A stretch of DNA of 64,000 nt from Bufo bufo. Lineage: Eukaryota; Chordata; Amphibia; Anura; Bufonidae. Within the stretch, counting starts at the first letter, position 1, and every line of letters begins with the position of its first letter. The notes under the pieces were generated by a model. That model made no database searches, was not told the DNA's origin, and saw only the letters and a program-made list of their open reading frames with translations. The stretch covers positions 139,905,468 through 139,969,467 of the forward strand of contig NC_053390.1 in the NCBI RefSeq assembly GCF_905171765.1, written 5' to 3'. Shown piece after piece: positions 54,850 through 64,000 of the stretch. Made by a program: the position numbers and the translations under genes.

Positions 54850-55099
54850 TTTCAAGATGCTGTACATCTAAAATGGGATATACATACATAATATAAAACG
54901 AAAGAAGCAAAAAAATGCATACAGTAAGCATGATCTTATTAACAGACTAGTACTGGGTGGGGGGTTAGGAGCCTGCCCACGAGGGCTTACAATCTACAAC
55001 TGCTTAGTTCTTCTATAACCAGCCCTTTACCTTACATTGATCACAGATCTCCCATTATTTTCTCCAATTGTTGTGCTAGATTTATTTCAAGCTGTAAGC
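54850..55099. other. Unclassified non-coding DNA
   Basis: A GAGCCTGCCCACGAGGGCTT block near 54970 looks repeat-derived, but I cannot assign it. Confidence 0.4.
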
Positions 55100-55103
55100 T
55101 TAA

Positions 55104-55359
55104 GAGGTGTGTCCTTTCTCAGGGGTATCTCCTTTCTGCTACAGCTGGAGGCAATTCAAGGATGGCACTGAGCATGTGCTTCTGTTTCAGTGAGCAGGAC
55201 AGAGAAATTAGAAAAAGAGCAAACAGCAGGTGGCACTACACTGACAGATTTAATTGAATAACTCAGTAACTATATCACATTTAATCACATGCAATTACAA
55301 AAGTTTTCAGATCCATGTGCTGGTTTGAAAACTCTAATATTTTTTGTGGGACAACCCCT
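55104..55359. mobile_element. Probable piggyBac-type MITE, diverged
   Basis: TTAA at 55100-55103 and 55360-55363 bracket ends GAGGTGTGTCC and (inward from right) AGGGGTTGTCC. The resemblance to the 39775 element supports the call, though the ends differ at several positions. Confidence 0.6.
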
Positions 55360-55363
55360 TTAA

Positions 55364-57617
55364 TGGTAAATAAAGCTGTACCACCTGAACTCACCCCAGC
55401 CAGTAGCAGGTGGGCCACCTCTCTACCCCTAAGGCATAACCCCCTTTTGTTCAGTCCACTCAGTTAAATGCACCATACTTGCACACTGCTGATCAAATGG
55501 CTCAAAGCACTCAACTAATCATAGCCTGAGAACCAACCAGTTGTGATCAGCTAGAATACTTCCTTCCTTCATTATAAGAGAATTTTATTACAGTGTGACT
55601 TTGTGCATTCTCATACTCTTCAATCAATCAGCCTAGTTCCTATTGTGTGACCTACTGAGCTAAGGATTTTCTTTGGAAATGTCCCTATTCTGTCCATTCA
55701 TTTTTGGCCATTGGGTAGGTTGCTGCAGTATCTGAGGAGTTTATGAGAGAAAGGCAAGACAATAATAAAATTACAAAAAAGAAAAAAAAACATGGATCTG
55801 AGACCACATGGACAGGTCAGCTCTAGACATCTGTTCACATGGTGCACTACTGCATGTTTGCTGCTGTGGCTTTTATGATGTGCCTGTGGGTTGGTGGGGC
55901 CCAGTGCCATTGAGGCTTAGTCTGACATCAGGAGTGCTGTTAGGCTGCTGGGTCTTTTTGTCTGTGGGTGCTGTGTTTTGGCAGCGATGGTTGCCATATG
56001 GTGCTGTGTCAAACTAGAGTAGGTCCCAGTTAAAAAAAAAAGCAACCTTGAAGTGGTTGGTGTGCATGAAGTCTATGGAGATGACTCCACTCCTAAAGAG
56101 TTTCTTGGTGGTAGTAGAAAATATTCAAGCAAGAACTTTGAAGGCCAAAAGGGAACATGTGCTGGGATTAGACTGTTCTGAGACATTTTAGTTTTACCCT
56201 ACTCATGATCATGTTGTTGCAGTAGTAATACTGCTCAGTATGAGAGGAACCATAGGTTTTAGACATTTGTGCTGGCAGTGTAATATAGCTGACACCTGGC
56301 TACAATGACCGACAGATAACTACAATTTCAGTCATTTAACTGCAAAATCAGTAGTGACCGTGGCATTTGGGTATTTAAACAGAGAGAGGGAACTTTTATC
56401 TATCCTACGATCAGACTCCCTAATTGCAGGCATCCAGTTGGAAGCTAAGGTAGCCTGGGGCTTTGCGAAGACTCCCAGGGTTACCAAAGAACACTGTCTG
56501 TTAAGCCCTGACTTAACATTGAGCCAGTAAGTATCCCACAGACTGCAATAGTATACTATTGCAGTCTATGGTATAAGCAATCAAATCATCATATATTACA
56601 GTAAAGAAATGTTTTTAAAAAATTTACAAAATGAAAAACAAAAAAATATAAAAAATTCAAATAAACCCCTTTCCTCATTTTACATAACAACAAAAACAAA
56701 AAACGTAATCTGTATTGCAGCATCCAAAATGGCTGAAGTATAAGAATACATCACTCGAATATTTGGATGGGTTGCGAAAAATCACTATCACAGAATTACT
56801 GAATTCTCTTAAAACATACCATTTACTATCATTAATTGAGAAAATAGCCCCATAACAAAAATAAATAAAAATCGGCTAGTGTCAATAAATAATAATGTAG
56901 AAGAGCCTTACTTTATCTTGGATATGAAGATCCCAAATATATGAAGCAAAATATTATAACTTACATTTTTGATGACAGCTGATAGGCACACCAGATAATA
57001 GAGAAGTAAGGTCAGGGCAGGGGTGGAGTGGGGAATTTAACCCTAATTTGACCCTCACACTATCCCTGCCTACAAGCATGGCACACGCCCCGAAGGAGCG
57101 ACCGCACTTCTCGGTGGCTAAGCCCTCCACTGTCACCTGGTTTAGCCCTGTAGGTAAGTAAGGGATAATCCTCCATGGTATATTCGTCCCTCGTCCCGAC
57201 GCATTTCCCCAGTCAAAAGGCTGGTTCATCAGGGGATCAAAGATGAGGTAAAGATGGCAACTATGATAATTGCATTCTGATCCGGTATTGGTGTCAAGAT
57301 AAAGTAAAGCGCACTGTTAGACTCAAAGCCATAACTTAAATAACTCACATCGGGCGCCAAAAGGCGAGTCTGCCCTCTTACTGAGGCTCACTGGAAGACT
57401 GGGAGATAAAAACAAAAATGTAAAAATGAAAATAAGCTTTGTCTTGAAAGACTTAACCTCTCAAGGACATGTACAGCAGAAGTCCAGTCAATTGCGACCA
57501 TGGCATCTCAGAGGCCTCCTCACAGGAGTGCTACACTCTCGGGGAACGAATGTCCCATACACCAAGATCGAGGGGGCTGTTCAGTTGCTATGGTAGCCTT
57601 GGACTATGGGTAGTGAA
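55364..57617. other. No gene recognised; possible Penelope-like UTR remnant near 57000-57240
   Basis: There are no supported genes. On minus, GATCCCCTGATGAACCAGCC then GGGAAATGCGTCGGGACGAG (near 57185-57235) resembles the GAAACGCGT-type UTR of Penelope elements. No coding part is present. Confidence 0.45.
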
Positions 57618-57734
57618 TAGTGTTGAGCGCGAAGATTCAAAAAGTTAATTTTTATCTCGAATATCGCAACTTCGAGAATTTGTGAATATTTAGAATATAG
57701 TACTATATATTCGTTTTTCGAATATTCATCATTT

Positions 57735-58047
57735 TTTCCATCTGAACACATAATTCCTCCCTGCTTCTTGCTTGTGGGCCAATGAGTCATTGGCCCAAAA
57801 GCAATTTAAGCAGGGAGGAATCATGACTTCAGATGGAAAAAAATGACGAATATTCTAAAAAACGAATATACAGTATAGCACTATATTGAATATAGTGTTA
57901 TATATTCTTTTTTTTTATATTCGTCATTTTTTTCCATCTGAAGTCATGATTCCTCACTGCTTAAATTGCTTATGGGCCAATTACTCATTGGCCCATGACT
58001 TTTTGGGCCACAAGCAAGAAGCAGGGAGGAATCATGTGTTCAGATGG
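57735..58047. repeat. Two successive large hairpins in the hAT MITE
   Basis: Each runs from CCATCTGAA through TCCTCCCTGCTT and GGGCCAATGA to the complement. The first stem is at about 57738-57837 and the second at about 57934-58047, so the palindromic module is duplicated in tandem. Confidence 0.85.
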
Positions 58048-58094
58048 AAAAAATTACGAATATTCTAAAAACGAATATATAGCACTATATTCTA

Positions 58095-59652
58095 CAGTCG
58101 TGGCCAAAAGTTTTGAGAATGACACAAATATTAGTTTTCACAAAGTTTGCTGCTAAACTGCTTTTAGATCTTTGTTTCAGTTGTTTCTGTGATGTTGTGA
58201 AATATAATTACACGCACTTCATACATTTCAAAGGCTTTTATCGACAATTACATGACATTTATGCAAAGAGTCAGTATTTGCAGTGTTGGCCCTTCTTTTT
58301 CAGGACCTCTGCAATTCGACTGGGCATGCTCTCAATCAACTTCTGGGCCAAATTATGACTGATAGCAACCCATTCTTTCATAATCACTTCTTGGAGTTTG
58401 TCAGAATTAGTGGGTTTTTGTTTGTCCACCCGCCTCTTGAGGATTGACCACAAGTTCTCAATGGGATTAAGATCTGGGGAGTTTCCAGGCCATTGTCCCA
58501 AAATGTCAACGTTTTGGTCCCCGAGCCACTTAGTTATCACTTTTGCCTTATGGCACGGTGCTCCATCGTGCTGGAAAATGCATTGTTCTTCACCAAACTG
58601 TTGTTGGATTGTTGGAAGAAGTTGCTGTTGGAGGGTGTTTTGGTACCATTCTTTATTCATGGCTGTGTTTTTCGGCAAAATTGTGAGTGAGACCACTCCC
58701 TTGGATGAGAAGCAACCCTACACATGAATGTTCTCAGGATGCTTTACTGATGGCATGACACAGGACTGATGGTAGCGCTCACCTTTTCTTCTCCGGACAA
58801 GCCTTTTTCCAGATGCCCCAAACAATCGGAAAGAGGCTTCATCGGAGAATATGACTTTGCCCCAGTCCTCAGCAGTCCATTCACCATACTTTCTGCAGAA
58901 GATCAATCTGTCCCTGATGTGTTTTTTTTGAGAGAAGTGGCTTCTTTGCTGCCCTTATTGACATCAGGCCATCTTCCAAAAGTCTTCGCCTCAATGAGCG
59001 TGCAGATGCGCTCACACCTGCCTGCTGCCATTCCTGAGCAAGCTCTGCACTGGTGGCACTCCGATCCCGCAGCTGAATCCTCTTTAGGAGACGATCCTGG
59101 CGCTTGCTTGACTTTCTTGGTTGCCCTGAAGCCTTCTTAACAAGAATTAAACCTCTTTCTTTGAAGTTCTTGATGATTTTATAAATTGTTGATTGAGGTG
59201 CAATCTTAGTAGCCACAATATCCTTGCCTGTGAAGCCATTTTTATGCAATGCAATGATGGCTGCACGCGTTTCTTTGCAGGTCACCATGGTTAACAATGG
59301 AAGAACAATGATTTCAAGCATCACCCTCCTTTTAACATGTCAAGTCTGCCATTTTAACACAATCAGCCTGACATAATGATCTCCAGCCTTGTGCTCGTCA
59401 ACATTCTCACCTGAGTTAACAAGACGATTACTGAAATGATCTCAGCAGGTCCTTTAATGACAGCAATGAAATGCAGTGGAAAGTTTTTTTGGGGATTAAG
59501 TTAATTTTCATGGCAAAGAAGGACTATGCAATTCATCTGATCACTCTTCATAACATTCTGGAGTATATGCAAATTGCTATTATAAAAACTTAAGCAGCAA
59601 CTTTTCCAATTTGCAATATTTATGTAATTCTCAAAACTTTTGGCCACGACTG
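58095..59652 (-). mobile_element. Tc1-like transposon, DD35E type
   Basis: The ends CAGTCGTGGCCAAAAGTTTT and its complement are intact, with TA at 58093-58094 and 59653-59654. The 1558-bp length is standard for Tc1-like elements. It lies inside the hAT MITE, so it inserted later. Confidence 0.95.
58271..59324 (-). pseudogene. Tc1-like DD35E transposase, one frameshift and one stop
   Basis: The probable start is the ATG at 59288 (MVTCKETRAAI); an upstream in-frame ATG lies at 59324. The paired-type HTH (IVATKIAPQSTIYKIIKNF) is followed by catalytic FSDEASF, FQHDGAPCH and NPIENLW, with 35 residues between the second D and E by my count. The frame slips at an A8 run (minus-strand complement of 58922-58929), where seven A would keep it open. 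A TAG occurs at 58720-58718, after ENIHV. No other lesion is apparent, so this is a recently killed copy. Confidence 0.9.
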
Positions 59653-59870
59653 TATAGTGCTATATAATAGTTTTTGACCCACGCCTGTATTGATCGTGCA
59701 ATATTCGCATATTATGTGATCATTACCTTGCCGATTTTCAAGTAAAAAAAAAAAGAATGTAGAATATAACGAATATTAGAATTCGCGAATATTCGTTGAA
59801 TATTCTACAAAATATTCGCAAAATATCGCGAATTCGAATATTGCCCCTACCGCTCATCACTAGTGAATTT

Positions 59871-62233
59871 CCTATCAGGCCCTGCCCTGTGTGCCCTGAA
59901 TCTACTAAAGGGTGCAATGTTAAATAAGCAGTCTATGGAAGAAACAATCAAATGACCACTTGTTAAAGTCCCCTGAGGAACTTAAAATAAGTGCAAAAAA
60001 AGTTAAAAAATGATTTTTTTAATTATACAGGTTCATTTCTCTCCTCCTTTACCCCATTTTAACCCTTAAAGGACCCTGAGATTTGACATTTTTGCGTTTT
60101 CATTTTTCACTTCCCACCTTCCCATAGTCCTAAAGTTTTTATTTTTCCGTTCACATAGCCTTATGAGGGCTTATTTTTTGTGGGGCGAGTTGTACTTTCT
60201 GATGGCGCCATTTACAGTTGCATAACATGTAGTGGGAAGCGAAAAAAAAATCCAAATGGGGTAGAATTGGGAAAAACGCAATTCTGACAAAGGTTTTTTA
60301 TGTTTTGTTTTTTTACACCATACACTATGCGGTACAAGTGTTATATATTTATTCTCTAGGTCAGTACAGTTACAATGATACCACACTAGTATAATTTTTC
60401 TTGCATTTTAATACTGAAAAAAAAAAGTAACCTTTGAGAAAAAAAATTTTATCACCCTATTCTGACCACTATAATTAAGTGGACGGGGCTGTGTGGGGCG
60501 AACTGTACTTTTCAGTGATACCAATTTGAAGCGTGTGCGACTTTTTAATCACTCTTTATAAAAAATTTATTGGGGAGTTGAAGTGACAAAAAATGGCAAA
60601 TTAGCGGTTTTTATATTTTAATTGTCTGGGCATTTTAGCATGCGGTGATGCCCATGATGTTTTTTTTTTATATTTGTAAAAACTTTTTTTGCTTTTTTAT
60701 ACTTTTTTAGGTCACCCTGAGTGACTACATAGCTATCATTGAACACTAATTTTCCAATATAACAATACAGTGCTGCCACCTAGTGGCCTCTATTGGTATA
60801 TTCCTCTAATAGACTCCAAAGCCTGCTTGAGGCTTCAGTCTATTAGAGTAATATAACAGTTCTCCCAATCTCAGCCGGGGAACGCTGTTACCGGAGCAGA
60901 AGCGCGCAGCTTCCGCTTCTGGATGGCATGACAGTAAAAAAAAATCAAATGACTGACTCGCTGTTTTTGTTCACTTCACCTCCCATAAAAATTTTGTAAA
61001 AAGTGATCAAGAAGTCACACATACTCCTAAATGGTCCCAATAAAAACTACAGATCACCCTTTCAAACACAGCTCCATAGAATTAAAAATAAAAAAGTTAT
61101 GGTGATCAGAATATGGTGATGCAAAGAAAATAAAAATAAAAAAATTATTTTAAAAACACAGCACAAGAAAAACTTTAAAAATGCAGCATCGCTGTAGTCT
61201 TAGTTACCATGTCATTTTTGGAGGCTAAAAATATAAATATGGCTGATGACCGATGCAAAAGCCCTAAAAAAAATACAAGGGCAATTGATCAACTTACAGA
61301 AAAGCACTACTGTTACAATATACCTTATAAAATTCTCCTAACTAGTGTCATCATAAGTATATAACTGTATCAGCTGTTAGTAAATAACACTGAATTAGAA
61401 TTTTGCAAAAGTGTCTTTGTTATTTCCTAATAATTTATGATATCCTGAGACCATACCCTAAATACCAGTGTATTATGTGTATTTGAAAGGTCAAGGAAAT
61501 GATTGCTTCCTGTAATCTAAGTTTAGAAGACATTTTATCTTGTCATGCTCAATTATATAGACTTTGTGGGTTGAAAGGCTAATGTTTATATTTCTATAAA
61601 ATCTCTTTCTGTGGAACAGCTGGGGACTTTCCAAATAGTTTTTCATATGAGCTCAGTTTCAAAATTTCTAAAATGCCACAGGAAATCCTTTGGTCTGATA
61701 TTTTATGTCATTACTTCTTTAGCCAAAAAGTGCTACTTGCCTAATAAACCATATCCTTGTTTTCTTTAGGTTTTCTATATCAATTTATATCATGTATTCA
61801 TGTTACGAAAATTAAACACTTTACCATTCAAAATAAAATATCTTTTCTTGTTTTCTTCCAGCAGATTCCTCTCAAAGTAAATTGGGCTAATTTGTGGTTT
61901 AAGCATTTTTTGTGTCAATCATCAAGACATTCAACAAGTTCTATTTTAAACTTGTGGTGTCGACCTTACTCTAGACTAGCTTTCAAGGCTACCTTTCATT
62001 CCGTGTTGTGAAACACTGTTCTGAAAATACATTTTTAAGAATCAAATGAAATGTATAGTTTACTATTGCTATCTATTTGCATGGGCCTCAAAAATCTACA
62101 GTGGAAAAATATTATCAAAGCTGTTGGCACTTAACTTGTGCTGCTCTTTATATTTTTCTAAATGCAACAGGTATCAGTGGACTATAGCTAATCCATAATA
62201 ACATTAATTAAGTTAATAGGGTTTTTCAGACTA
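59871..62233. other. No gene recognised; scattered MITE-like repeats
   Basis: TTTTTGTGGGGCGAGTTGTA at about 60174 and a related TGTGTGGGGCGAACTGTACT at about 60490 suggest an internally repeated element from about 60068 (CCTTAAAGGACCCTGAG), but I cannot define its ends. From 61200 to 62230 the DNA looks unique. A polypyrimidine-AG (TTTTCTTCCAGCAG, about 61850) resembles a splice acceptor, but the following frame matches nothing I know. Confidence 0.45.
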
Positions 62234-62694
62234 GGGTGGGTTCACACTAGCATTAGGGATTCCGTTATTACTTTCCGTCATAACATGGTTACAACAGAAA
62301 ATAACAGAATTCCCAAACAGAATGCAAAATGAAAGCCTTTAAAAGGCATTCCGTTTGCTTTCTGTCATAATAGAAGCCTATGGGAAAGCATAACGGATCT
62401 GTCTGGGTCCCGTTATGCAAGACGGAAAACAAAGTCCTGTCGACAGGATTTTGTTTTCCGTCTTGCATAACGGGACCTAGACAGGTCCGTTTTGATTCCC
62501 ATAGACTTCTATTAGGACGAAGGGCAAACGGGATGCCTTTTAAAGGCTTCTGTTTTGCATTCCGTCATAATACAAGTCTATGGGCAGAAGAACGGATCCG
62601 TCCTTCAGTCTTATAGATTCCGTTATTTTCCGTTATAAGCATGTTATAATGAAAAGCCATAACGGAATCACTAACGCTAGTGTAAACCCACCTT
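62234..62694. mobile_element. Foldback MITE, about 460-bp palindrome
   Basis: The left arm GGGTGGGTTCACACTAGC pairs with the right arm GCTAGTGTAAACCCACC, and complementarity continues inward to a centre at GTCCTGTCGACAGGA (about 62431). CTA on the left and TTA on the right could be a decayed 3-bp Harbinger-type duplication. Confidence 0.8.
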
Positions 62695-63223
62695 TAGAAC
62701 AATTTTTTAACTTTCAAGCCCATCCTGCTGAACCTGTTGAAAAACCATACTAACCTTCTCCCTGCTTAATCACTCTAACTCCTTGGCTCTCTGCAGTAGT
62801 GTCCCCAAGCAGAGTGTACCCTGTTGCTTGGGGCAAGTCACAATGGAGGCCAATCATTGGCTTCAGTGGTCCAAATAACCCCATTTGTCTGGAAGTTTAC
62901 AGGACGGGGAAATCAAGACTGCAGAAGAGAGCAAGGTACTCAGGAAACCCAAACGGAGCAGCGGGGAGCAGGTGAGCATGGATTTTTCAATAGATACATC
63001 AGGCTGGACTTTAAAAAAAGTGCACAAAGCTGACAAATCACTTTATGATGACTTCCTTACATATAATGTAGGTAGCCTTTAAATCAATGTTCTTCCTTAA
63101 ACACCTTTTTTCCAAAAAAGGTAGGTCCAAAATTCTTTGCAGTAGTTGGAGGGTAAAGTAGTCAAAGCTCAGTTGTGATGGTACAGAGCCCCAAACCACC
63201 TGCATAGACCTCAAGTTAAATAA
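62695..63223. other. No gene recognised
   Basis: Short open frames only, without recognisable domains or repeat ends. Confidence 0.45.
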
Positions 63224-63227
63224 TTAA

Positions 63228-63703
63228 AGGGGTTGTCTGGGTTCAGAGCTGAACCCGGACATACCCATAATTTCACCCCGACAGCCCCCCTGACTTGAGC
63301 ATTGGAGCAGTTCCTGCTCCGACGCTCTCCTTTGCCCTGCACTAAATCGTGCAGGGCAAGGGCTCTTTTGTTTACATTCACACACTGCCAGGCTGAAGCT
63401 TCCAGTGTGTTCGGTGACGTCACCGGCTCTTATGGGCGGGCTTTAGCGCTGCCCTAGCCGTTTTACTGGCTAGGGCAGCACTAAAGCTCGCCCATCAGTG
63501 CCAGTGATGTCACTGGGCTTCCTGGAAGCCCCATGGAGAGACCGGTACGTCACCGGATCTCCAAAAAGTGCCTTTGCCCTGCGAGATTTAGCGCAGGGCA
63601 AAGGAGAGCATTGGAGCATGCTGCTCCGATGCTCAAGTCAGGGGGGCTGCCTGGGTAAAAATGGAGACATGTCCGGGTTCAGCTCTGAACCCGGACAACC
63701 CTT
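63228..63703. mobile_element. piggyBac-type foldback MITE
   Basis: TTAA at 63224-63227 and 63704-63707 flanks ends AGGGGTTGTCTGGGTTCAG and (inward from right) AAAGGGTTGTCCGGGTTCAG. Arms continue through TCAGGGGGGCTG, GAGCATTGGAGCA, CTTTGCCCTGC and a CTAGGGCAGC stem at the centre. Open frames here are palindrome shadows. Confidence 0.88.
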
Positions 63704-63707
63704 TTAA

Positions 63708-64000
63708 GTTTTGGCTGCTTATAGCCGCCACTAGGAGGAGCTTATATGCATTTTTACAAATTAAAAAAGCACTCCCATAATTTTTTCAAAACAGCTCTTA
63801 CTGTTGCTTCATCTCAGGTACAAGTTTCCTTTGTGCTTTTTAGTTTTACTGTGCTGGTTGGCCATCTTTATCTGTCTTTTTTCTCTACTGTATTCATTAA
63901 AAATACCTTCTGCTCTTTTAAAATTCCTTCTCATGTTGCTGCTGTCTTCCAATGCTGCTGCAGAATACTGCTGTCCCAAGCGGGACAGTGTGAATGAGTA
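63708..64000. other. No gene recognised at window end
   Basis: T-rich non-coding sequence. The open frame at 63746-63997 is hydrophobic and low-complexity and matches no family I recognise. Confidence 0.45.

Larger units (their letters stand above)
57618..59862. mobile_element. AT-rich hAT MITE with nested Tc1-like transposon
   Basis: The ends TAGTGTTGAGC and (inward from right) TAGTGATGAGC match the MITE at 20580-21200, as do the interior CGAATATTCG words. The flanks share only GTGAA (GTAGTGAA left, GTGAATTT right), so the 8-bp duplication is decayed or partly lost. A complete Tc1-like element occupies 58095-59652. Confidence 0.8.

Noticed and set aside
61757..62011. Possible host exon after a splice-acceptor-like polypyrimidine tract
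   Set aside because: The frame matches no family I know and starts upstream of the supposed acceptor. One acceptor-like motif in T-rich DNA is weak evidence.
1..64000. Endogenous retrovirus or LTR retrotransposon
   Set aside because: I looked for gag, protease, integrase and envelope motifs and for long terminal repeats. All reverse-transcriptase matches are LINE or Penelope type.

Overview
This is a eukaryotic, almost certainly amphibian (anuran) window made nearly entirely of transposable elements. The reasons are: CR1-type LINEs whose ORF1 carries an SGNH esterase, a Tx1/L1-like LINE, Penelope-like elements with a GIY-YIG endonuclease, several Tc1/mariner lineages, hATs, TTAA-flanked piggyBac-type foldback MITEs and TTA-flanked Harbinger-type MITEs. 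The taxon is my inference from this mixture. I found no convincing host protein-coding exon, no genuine tRNA or rRNA gene, no CRISPR array and no retroviral gag/pol/env. Most long reading frames are transposase or LINE genes, or artefacts of tandem repeats.

Region 1 (1-16.8 kb): unclassified DNA, then two oppositely oriented tRNA-like SINE relics around a Tc1/mariner element (1574-3106). Next comes the centrepiece, a 13.3-kb hAT transposon (3423-16756) with identical 8-bp target duplications (GTCACAAC). It encodes an intact 1140-aa BED-finger transposase (8172-11594). A 295-bp satellite array lies upstream of the gene (about 13.4 copies, 4176-8153) and a 141-bp array downstream (about 33 copies, 11690-16326). 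The ends carry palindromic GTTCGGG/CCCGAAC motifs.

Region 2 (16.8-24.5 kb): about 2.7 kb without recognisable features, a tRNA-like relic, a Tc1 remnant, and a 5'-truncated Tx1/L1-like LINE (20385-23550) with 13-bp target duplications and a poly-A tail. A hAT MITE (20580-21200) splits the LINE's reverse-transcriptase frame.

Region 3 (24.5-52.9 kb): an old tandem segmental duplication. Unit 1 (about 24509-40827) and unit 2 (about 40828-52938) share a Harbinger-type MITE, a second MITE containing a CR1 LINE, a TTAA-flanked MITE and about 1.2 kb of 3' flank, in the same order. Later insertions differ, so each unit supplies empty sites for the other. Unit 1 gained a palindrome-rich TA-flanked element, an internally deleted Tc1, a second DD37E Tc1/mariner, a minus-strand L2/CR1-like LINE, and a minus-strand CR1 that itself received a hAT. 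Unit 2 gained a Penelope element and a second insertion with 12-bp target duplications that contains a TTAA palindrome.

Region 4 (52.9-64 kb): Harbinger-like and piggyBac-like foldback MITEs, a hAT MITE (57618-59862) containing a nearly intact DD35E Tc1-like transposon (58095-59652), and two more large foldback MITEs near the end. The window reads as a nested record of insertions rather than a set of cooperating genes. The only complete gene of any kind is the giant hAT transposase.
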